A DNA stretch of 64,000 nucleotides, from the NCBI RefSeq assembly GCF_000016645.1, contig NC_009441.1, forward strand, positions 5,332,001-5,396,000. Direction: 5' to 3'. Below, one piece after another: positions 58,289 to 64,000 of the stretch. The notes beneath the pieces are model-generated. The model saw only the letters and a list, made by a program, of their open reading frames with translations, made no database searches and was not told the origin of the DNA. Source of the stretch: Flavobacterium johnsoniae UW101. GTDB lineage: Bacteria > Bacteroidota > Bacteroidia > Flavobacteriales > Flavobacteriaceae. Position 1 is the stretch's first letter; each line of letters starts with the position of its first letter. Made by a program: the position numbers and the translations under genes.

Positions 58289-58864
58289 ATGAAAATGGAA
58301 AACAAAAATCAGTTTACAGTAATTCACCGGATTTTACACTGGTCTGTTGCACTATTAATGTCTATTTTATTTATTACCGGATTTTTACGGATGTACTGGA
58401 TGAGCAAAAAAACAATTATAGATACGGTTGAAACCGAGATGCAAAGCCACAACATTTCACTTGAAAAGGGACAGATAATACCTATCGTAAAAAGCATTCA
58501 GAAACCGATGTGGGAATGGCATGAATATGCTGCCTACATTATGTTTCTGGCATTCCTAGTAAGGATAATTTATATGCTTGTAAAGGGAATTAAATTTCCT
58601 GATCCGTTGAAGAAATCCCAATCAGTAAAGGAAAGAATGCAAGGATTTATTTATATAATTTTTTATCTGTTCATCGCCGTTTCTATTGTTACAGGATTTT
58701 ACCTGAAATGGGTGGACGGTCAATGGAAAGAACCGATGGAAGCTGTACATAAGTGGGCCATTTATTGGTTTCCGATATTCATTTTATTGCATTTTGGCGG
58801 AATCGTAATTGGTGAACTGACAAATAAAAAAGGAATAGTATCTAAGATGGTAGGTGGAGAATAA
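58289..58864 (+). CDS. Cytochrome b561-type membrane protein
   Basis: A 191-residue four-helix protein with histidines at haem-ligand positions: FTVIHRILHWSVALLMS (helix 1), WEWHEYAAYIMFLAFL (helix 2), and AVHKWAIYWFPIFILLHFGG (helix 4). It fits the prokaryotic cytochrome b561/hydrogenase b-subunit superfamily, which moves electrons across the inner membrane. Placed next to ApbE and thioredoxin genes, it might supply electrons to a periplasmic flavin or disulfide pathway; that link is inference. An alternative start is the third codon. Confidence 0.85.
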   Translation: MKMENKNQFTVIHRILHWSVALLMSILFITGFLRMYWMSKKTIIDTVETEMQSHNISLEKGQIIPIVKSIQKPMWEWHEYAAYIMFLAFLVRIIYMLVKGIKFPDPLKKSQSVKERMQGFIYIIFYLFIAVSIVTGFYLKWVDGQWKEPMEAVHKWAIYWFPIFILLHFGGIVIGELTNKKGIVSKMVGGE

Positions 58865-58896
58865 AAATAATATAAACTATATAAATAATTATAAAA

Positions 58897-59586
58897 ATGG
58901 AATTGGAAAAACATTATGTAAACAGAGTGGGTTGGTTAAGAGCTGCTGTTTTAGGAGCTAATGACGGATTGCTTTCCACCACAAGTATTGTAATCGGAGT
59001 TGCTGCCGCAGATCCCAGCCGACATGCTATAATTTTGGCGGCTTTGGCGGGAACCATCGCAGGAGCAATGTCGATGGCCGCAGGAGAATATGTTTCTGTA
59101 AGCTCACAAGCTGATACAGAAAAATCGGATATAAACAGGGAGAAGAAAGAGTTAGAAAAAATGCCTGAAATTGAACTCCACGAATTGGCAAAAATTTATG
59201 AAAAAAGAGGTGTAAGCAAAGAAACAGCAATGCTCGTGGCGAAAGAACTTACAGATCACAATGCACTGGAAGCACATACAAAAGACGAATTAGGAATAAA
59301 CGAGATTACTGTAGCAAAACCTTTTCAGGCTTCAGTAGCATCGTTTTTCTCTTTTCTTTCCGGAGCAGCGTTGCCAATGATGGTCTCCATTTTTGCTCCA
59401 GAAAAAAATATGGTGTATTACCAATATGGTTTTTCGATTATTTTCTTAATGATTTTGGGGGCTATTGCTGCCAAAACAGGAGGCTCCAATATAGGGGTCG
59501 CAATAGTTAGAATTTGCTTCTGGGGGACTATTGCAATGGTAATAACGGCAATTGTTGGGTATGTATTTGGCGTAAATATTTCCTAA
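58897..59586 (+). CDS. VIT1/CCC1-family iron/manganese transporter
   Basis: A 229-residue membrane protein with the VIT family start RVGWLRAAVLGANDGLLSTT, AAGEYVSVSSQADTEKSDIN (metal-binding region I), a cytoplasmic helical segment rich in glutamate (about 78-130) and a C-terminal helix pair (SFFSFLSGAALPMMVSIFAP). Members export or sequester Fe2+/Mn2+. It is 32 bases after the cytochrome gene. The acidic helical loop with E and H residues is the expected cytoplasmic metal-binding domain. Confidence 0.9.
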   Translation: MELEKHYVNRVGWLRAAVLGANDGLLSTTSIVIGVAAADPSRHAIILAALAGTIAGAMSMAAGEYVSVSSQADTEKSDINREKKELEKMPEIELHELAKIYEKRGVSKETAMLVAKELTDHNALEAHTKDELGINEITVAKPFQASVASFFSFLSGAALPMMVSIFAPEKNMVYYQYGFSIIFLMILGAIAAKTGGSNIGVAIVRICFWGTIAMVITAIVGYVFGVNIS

Positions 59587-59664
59587 CAATGATGAACGGC
59601 AAAATCAAAAGAATATTTAGGTTTTAATCCCAATGTAATTGTCAATTTAATAAATATTGATACA

Positions 59665-60267
59665 ATGGATATATCAAAGCAAAATTATTTAAAAAGAATA
59701 GCGGAGTATGTAGTAAGCCTATTTGATTCAAAGACTACCGCTGAACTATGCTATCATAATCTGGAACACACAAAGGCTGTTGTTAAAAATGCAGCTGAAA
59801 TGGCAGATTTCTATCGTTTGAAAAATATGGAAAGATTTGTTTTGTTGGCGGCAGCATGGTTCCACGATACCGGTCAATTATTTGGGCCAATGGATGGCCA
59901 TGAAAAAAGAGGAGCATTTATTATGGAACAATTTTTACGTAGCCAGAAAATTGATGCCAGTATTATACTGGCAATAAACAAAGCGATTATGGCAACAGAG
60001 GCAAATACAAAACCAACCAATTTAATCGAAGATATTTTACGGGATTCGGATGTGTACCATTTAGGAACCAAAGATTTCCGTCAAATGGATGAACTTGTAT
60101 GGAAAGAAACAGAACAACGATCAGGGCACATAATTCCAGATAAATTACAGAAGTCATTGGACTTTCTCAACAAACACTGTTTTTATACAGCATATTGCAA
60201 AGATAGGCTGTTAACCGGAAAGAAAGCCAATATAGAATACCTGGAAGGCTTGATAAAGTCTTTTTGA
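59665..60267 (+). CDS. HD-domain phosphohydrolase
   Basis: A 200-residue HD-superfamily protein: CYHNLEHTKAVVKNAAEMAD (first His), AAAWFHDTGQLFG (HD pair, about 69-70), GHEKRGAFIMEQ and ILRDSDVYHLGTK with the distal Asp. The metal-binding H...HD...D set is complete. Substrate unknown; such proteins act on nucleotides or cyclic nucleotides. It lies between the VIT and RteC genes on the same strand. Confidence 0.85.
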   Translation: MDISKQNYLKRIAEYVVSLFDSKTTAELCYHNLEHTKAVVKNAAEMADFYRLKNMERFVLLAAAWFHDTGQLFGPMDGHEKRGAFIMEQFLRSQKIDASIILAINKAIMATEANTKPTNLIEDILRDSDVYHLGTKDFRQMDELVWKETEQRSGHIIPDKLQKSLDFLNKHCFYTAYCKDRLLTGKKANIEYLEGLIKSF

Positions 60268-60355
60268 GAATCCAAAACAATTTTATTATTGAATATTTAT
60301 GGTTTAGTGCAAGGAAAATCCTTTAAAGAATAGCCATATCATACTACCTTTTTAA

Positions 60356-61198
60356 ATGAACGATTTTTGTAAAAACATAATTAGAGATTTAGATGACGAG
60401 ATTAATGAGTTATCTATCGAATTTAATGGCTCTTTAGCATTATGCGAAAAAGCTATTGGCTTAACTATAGACAAAATAGCTAAATTAAAACAAGTTGTAT
60501 TAAAACGTGGTTTTAAAGACATTGAGGAAGAAATCCATTTTTTCAAACATTTGAAGCCTAATGTACTTTCTAAACTAATTTATTATAATTCTATCTACAA
60601 GATAGAAACCAAAAAGCCCTATGGTGGTGAAAAGGTAATTGAAACACATTTAAACAACGAGTTATTTAATCTTAAAAGATTTTTTGATAATAATCTTGAA
60701 TTCTATAAGTATTATCGAACCAACAGCACTTATCTTGACCACAAATATTTCGTTCGTGGGAAGTATGATATTAAGTTAAGTTTGGATACTTACTATTTTG
60801 AATCTGATCATAGTTTTTCAACATCCCATGACTATAAGGTCGCCAAAATTATTGCGAACGACTTAATACAGGTTTATTTGGAGGATAATCTTTCTAATAA
60901 TATTAGATACAGCACACTGAAAAGTGCGGAAAAAATCAAATCTACGTTAGTGTGGACAGCAAGTAAAACAGCACTGATTGAATTAATTTACGCATTACAC
61001 ACTCAAGGGGTTTTTGGTAATGGAACCATAGACATCAAAGTAATTGCGACTTATTTTGAGCAGACATTCAATGTTGATTTGGGAGATTTTTACCATACCT
61101 TTTTAGAACTTCGCAATAGAAAAACTAACCGAACCAAATTTATTGATACTCTAAAAGAAGGACTGTTACGGAGAATGGATGATCAAGAAGAAAAATAG
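60356..61198 (+). CDS. RteC-family protein of conjugative elements
   Basis: A 280-residue protein with the RteC pattern: helical N-terminus, KRGFKDIEEEIHFFKHLKPN followed by VLSKLIYYNSIYKIE, FYKYYRTNSTYLDHKYFVRG, STLVWTASKTALIELIYALH and FLELRNRKTNRTKFIDTLKE. RteC activates excision of Bacteroides conjugative transposons such as CTnDOT; related proteins mark integrative elements throughout Bacteroidota. Its presence supports the idea that 45.9-63.9 kb is mobile cargo. The partner genes rteA and rteB are not seen. Confidence 0.88.
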   Translation: MNDFCKNIIRDLDDEINELSIEFNGSLALCEKAIGLTIDKIAKLKQVVLKRGFKDIEEEIHFFKHLKPNVLSKLIYYNSIYKIETKKPYGGEKVIETHLNNELFNLKRFFDNNLEFYKYYRTNSTYLDHKYFVRGKYDIKLSLDTYYFESDHSFSTSHDYKVAKIIANDLIQVYLEDNLSNNIRYSTLKSAEKIKSTLVWTASKTALIELIYALHTQGVFGNGTIDIKVIATYFEQTFNVDLGDFYHTFLELRNRKTNRTKFIDTLKEGLLRRMDDQEEK

Positions 61199-61351
61199 AA
61201 TTGATTTTAATTGCAATAAAAGATACTTATTGTATTTTAACTATTAATATATTAAATGTTTTACCAACTTACTTTCTCTGCGTTCGTGAAAGCTGTTATC
61301 AAGAATAGCTCTTAATGCCGATACTATTTAATAAACAATAATTTTAAAAAT

Positions 61352-63868
61352 ATGACAACTTATAATATACCCAATCATCTAAAAGGGCTGACGGTAAACG
61401 AGGTAAAGGTTTCCCGGGAGCGGTATGGCTACAACCGGATGGAGGCAATTGGCAAAAATTCCCTGCTGGATATGTTGATCAACATATTGAAAGAGCCAAT
61501 GCTAATCCTGCTCTTTGCTATTTCAATTATCTATGTGATCGTAGGCGATTATGGCGAAGCACTGTTTATGTTTCTGGCCATTATTGCCGTATCTGCTATT
61601 TCCTTTTATCAGGACAACCGCAGCAAAAAAGCACTGGCGGAATTAGAAAAGCTGAATGAACCGCTGAGCACGGTAATCAGAAATTCGGAAGTGGTCAAAA
61701 TAGCTACGCATGATATTGTCATAGGCGATTTGTGCATTACGGAAGAAGGAAGGATCATCAATGCCGACGGGCGGATTGTCCACAGTAATGACTTTTCAGT
61801 CAATGAAGCATCATTAACCGGTGAGAGTTTTTCTGTATTCAAAAACAGTGATCCGGGGAATAATAAAATTTTTAGCGGAACGATTGCCGTTTCGGGATTG
61901 GCGGTCTTTGAAGTAGAACAGATTGGAAAACAAACGCAAATCGGCAAGATCGGCGAATCTATCCTGACGATAAAAGAAGAAATTTCACCATTGCAGGTTC
62001 AGATACGGAAATTTGTAAAATGGATGGCTGTTGCCGGTATCCTCATTTTTCTAATGGTTTGGATGTTCAGTTTCATACGGACGGGTAATCTTGTTGACAG
62101 TCTGTTGAACGGTCTTACCATGGCGATGTCTGTCCTTCCCGAAGAAATTCCCGTTGCATTCACCACGTTTATGGCTTTGGGTGCCTGGAAGCTGATGCGG
62201 GAGGGCATCATCATAAAAAGAAGCAGTATCGTAGAAACGTTAGGCAGTACCACGGTTATCTGTACCGATAAAACAGGTACTATTACCGAAAACTCTATGC
62301 AGCTTAAACAGTTGTATGATTACCGATCTGACAAAACTTTTGATGAAAAAGAATTTGCCAACCCCGAACTGGCAGCATTGATAGACTATGCGATGTGGAG
62401 TAGCGAACCCGTTCCGTTTGACCCGATGGAAAAAACGCTTCACCAGGTGTATGAACAGACACAAAGAGACGATGTAAGAAAAGATTACCAGATGTTCCAC
62501 GAATATCCATTGGAAGGTAAACCACCTATGATGACGCATCTTTTCGGAAATTCAGAAAAAGAAAGAATTATAGCTGCCAAAGGAGCTCCCGAAGCTATTC
62601 TTGCTGTCGCTACGCTCTCGGATACCGAAAAGGATAAAATCAGAGGCCTTATCAGGGAGTTCGGGCAGCAGGGATACCGGGTGTTGGGAGTAGCCAAATC
62701 CGGTTTTGAAGGCAATGATTTTCCGGAAAGACAACAGGATTTTGAATTTGAATTTTTGGGATTGGTTGTGTTCTATGATCCTCCGAAGGAAGGGATACGG
62801 GAAGTATTCCGTCATATTTATGAAGCAGGCATCAAGGTGAAGGTAATCACGGGAGATAATGCTGATACAACACGCAGCATCGCCTCCCAGGCAGGCATCG
62901 TCAATACCGCTGAAGTCCTGAACGGAACCGATGTGGCGGCTTACTCGGAAGAAGCATTAATACCGGTGGCTGAACGCACCGTTTTATTTACCCGGATGTT
63001 TCCCGAAGCTAAACTTAGCGTGGTGAATGCACTGAAAAAGAAAGGTGAAGTGGTGGCGATGCTGGGCGATGGTGTAAATGACGGCCCTGCTCTTAAAGCA
63101 GCTTATATAGGCGTGGCAATGGGCAACAAAGGAACAGAAATTGCAAAAGCAGCCGCATCTTTGGTGATAACCAATGACGACCTTGAAAAATTAGTTATAG
63201 GTATTGCTGCCGGAAGAAGGATTTATGCCAATATCAAAAAAGCTATACAGTACATCATTTCTATCCATATACCAATTATACTGACGGTATCTTTGCCTTT
63301 ATTTTTGGGCTGGATATTTCCACAGATATTTACACCTGTACACGTTATCTTTCTGGAATTGGTGATGGGACCTACCTGCTCCATTGTGTATGAAAACGAA
63401 CCGATGGAGAAAAATATGATGCAACAACCGCCCAGAGCAATGATCGATACCTTTTTGAATTTGCGTGAGTTGGCCATCAGTATCATACAGGGGTTAGTAA
63501 TCACAGCAGGCGTATTATTTGCCTATCAATGGTCTGTTCTGAATGGTGGCAGCGAAGAAAAAACAAGGGCAATGGTTTTTACCACACTGATTATCGCAAA
63601 TATATTGTTGAGCCTCGTGAACCGTTCCTTCTCTTACAGTGTGTTTGACAGCTTCAAGAATAAGAATCCCCTCTTCCCGGTTATTACCGGTCTAACTTTG
63701 GTATTACTTTTTGCCATACTGTATATTGCACCTGCTACAAATTTCTTTCACGTAACCGGATTGGACTTACAGGAGTTAGGGATGACATTATCGGTAGCGG
63801 CGGTTTCAGTTTTGTGGTTTGAAATTTATAAATTGTTTAGAAGAATGAAAAAATCAACCCTTATGTGA
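61352..63868 (+). CDS. P-type cation-transporting ATPase
   Basis: An 838-residue P-type ATPase without N-terminal metal-binding domains: LTGES (155-159), membrane motif MSVLPEEIPVAF (259-270), phosphorylation site ICTDKTGT with Asp306, hinge VKVITGDNADTTRSI, MLGDGVNDGPALKAAYIGVA and TNDDLEKLV. The overall form is that of the P2 (calcium-type) group, but PEEIP replaces the classical PEGLP and the ion ligands cannot be assigned. Cys, His-rich tails of heavy-metal pumps are missing. The ion is unknown. A 153-base gap separates it from the RteC gene. Confidence 0.9.
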   Translation: MTTYNIPNHLKGLTVNEVKVSRERYGYNRMEAIGKNSLLDMLINILKEPMLILLFAISIIYVIVGDYGEALFMFLAIIAVSAISFYQDNRSKKALAELEKLNEPLSTVIRNSEVVKIATHDIVIGDLCITEEGRIINADGRIVHSNDFSVNEASLTGESFSVFKNSDPGNNKIFSGTIAVSGLAVFEVEQIGKQTQIGKIGESILTIKEEISPLQVQIRKFVKWMAVAGILIFLMVWMFSFIRTGNLVDSLLNGLTMAMSVLPEEIPVAFTTFMALGAWKLMREGIIIKRSSIVETLGSTTVICTDKTGTITENSMQLKQLYDYRSDKTFDEKEFANPELAALIDYAMWSSEPVPFDPMEKTLHQVYEQTQRDDVRKDYQMFHEYPLEGKPPMMTHLFGNSEKERIIAAKGAPEAILAVATLSDTEKDKIRGLIREFGQQGYRVLGVAKSGFEGNDFPERQQDFEFEFLGLVVFYDPPKEGIREVFRHIYEAGIKVKVITGDNADTTRSIASQAGIVNTAEVLNGTDVAAYSEEALIPVAERTVLFTRMFPEAKLSVVNALKKKGEVVAMLGDGVNDGPALKAAYIGVAMGNKGTEIAKAAASLVITNDDLEKLVIGIAAGRRIYANIKKAIQYIISIHIPIILTVSLPLFLGWIFPQIFTPVHVIFLELVMGPTCSIVYENEPMEKNMMQQPPRAMIDTFLNLRELAISIIQGLVITAGVLFAYQWSVLNGGSEEKTRAMVFTTLIIANILLSLVNRSFSYSVFDSFKNKNPLFPVITGLTLVLLFAILYIAPATNFFHVTGLDLQELGMTLSVAAVSVLWFEIYKLFRRMKKSTLM

Positions 63869-64000
63869 TAGTGAAAGGTACATATCCGGTATAACATTCT
63901 GCATTAGATAAGGATTAAAGCGATGCTCATTTTTTTATAAATTTACCAAGCTCAAAACAGTACTAACCAAATTGAAACTGCTGCTGCGGTGACTTTTATC

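Overview
The window looks like a chromosomal segment of a Flavobacterium-type member of the Bacteroidota. It is AT-rich, has SusC/SusD pairs, SusE/F modules, a type IX secretion sorting domain, TAnnTTTG promoter elements and A-rich start regions without strong Shine-Dalgarno sequences. The carbohydrate locus strongly resembles one I know from Flavobacterium johnsoniae. All calls come from reading the sequence; no database search was run.

Region 1 (1-5.1 kb): the end of an arsenic cluster (arsenate reductase tail, Acr3 efflux pump, a metallophosphoesterase, a Crp/Fnr-like regulator), an unknown membrane protein, a SigZ-like ECF sigma factor, a 57-residue cysteine-rich exported peptide and a truncated IS3-family element.

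Region 2 (5.1-26.5 kb, minus strand): a polysaccharide utilisation locus for alpha-glucan, most likely alpha-1,2-branched dextran. Order of transcription is SusC, SusD, SusE-like lipoprotein, GH66 endo-dextranase, GH31, GH97 and GH65. A SusR-like regulator and a large GH27-ricin-SusE/F-repeat protein carrying a T9SS sorting domain lie upstream. The T9SS enzyme and the GH66 lipoprotein would cut polymer at the surface, SusCD would import oligosaccharides, and periplasmic GH31/GH97/GH65 would finish them to glucose. GH65 has Glu472 and Glu616 at the positions I recall as the catalytic pair of the F. johnsoniae alpha-1,2-glucosidase.

Region 3 (26.5-34.4 kb): an RND efflux fragment, then regulators and redox enzymes (two AraC proteins, a DHFR-fold protein, an NAD(P)-binding protein, two SDRs, an NTF2-like lipoprotein, a DUF1097 protein).

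Region 4 (35.1-42.9 kb): the most unusual part. A Crp/Fnr regulator with a perfect FNR-type palindrome (TTGATTTAAATCAA) in its upstream region is divergent from an operon encoding an internally deleted PEP carboxykinase, a GDCCVxC-type cysteine-rich protein, GcvH, GcvT, a second GcvH-like protein that has lost its lipoyl lysine, and a SAM methyltransferase. A convergent set on the minus strand (a second copy of the methyltransferase, PhnA, two DUF983 proteins) has the identical palindrome upstream. In both cases the palindrome is centred about 52 bases before a TACTTTTG element, so this looks like a small redox- or oxygen-controlled regulon. No GcvP is present.

Region 5 (43.0-45.9 kb): decayed DNA (a response-regulator pseudogene, a gene remnant, a truncated IS3 element with one terminal repeat, a frameshifted gene tail) around an intact LD-carboxypeptidase.

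Region 6 (45.9-63.9 kb, plus strand): probable cargo of a conjugative element. It holds an RND metal-efflux protein fused to its outer-membrane factor, its membrane-fusion partner, DgkA, an LTA-synthase-type phosphoglycerol transferase, a thioredoxin/ApbE/DUF4266/DUF3570 set, a PAP2 phosphatase, a b561-type cytochrome, a VIT-family transporter, an HD phosphohydrolase, an RteC-family protein and a P-type cation ATPase.
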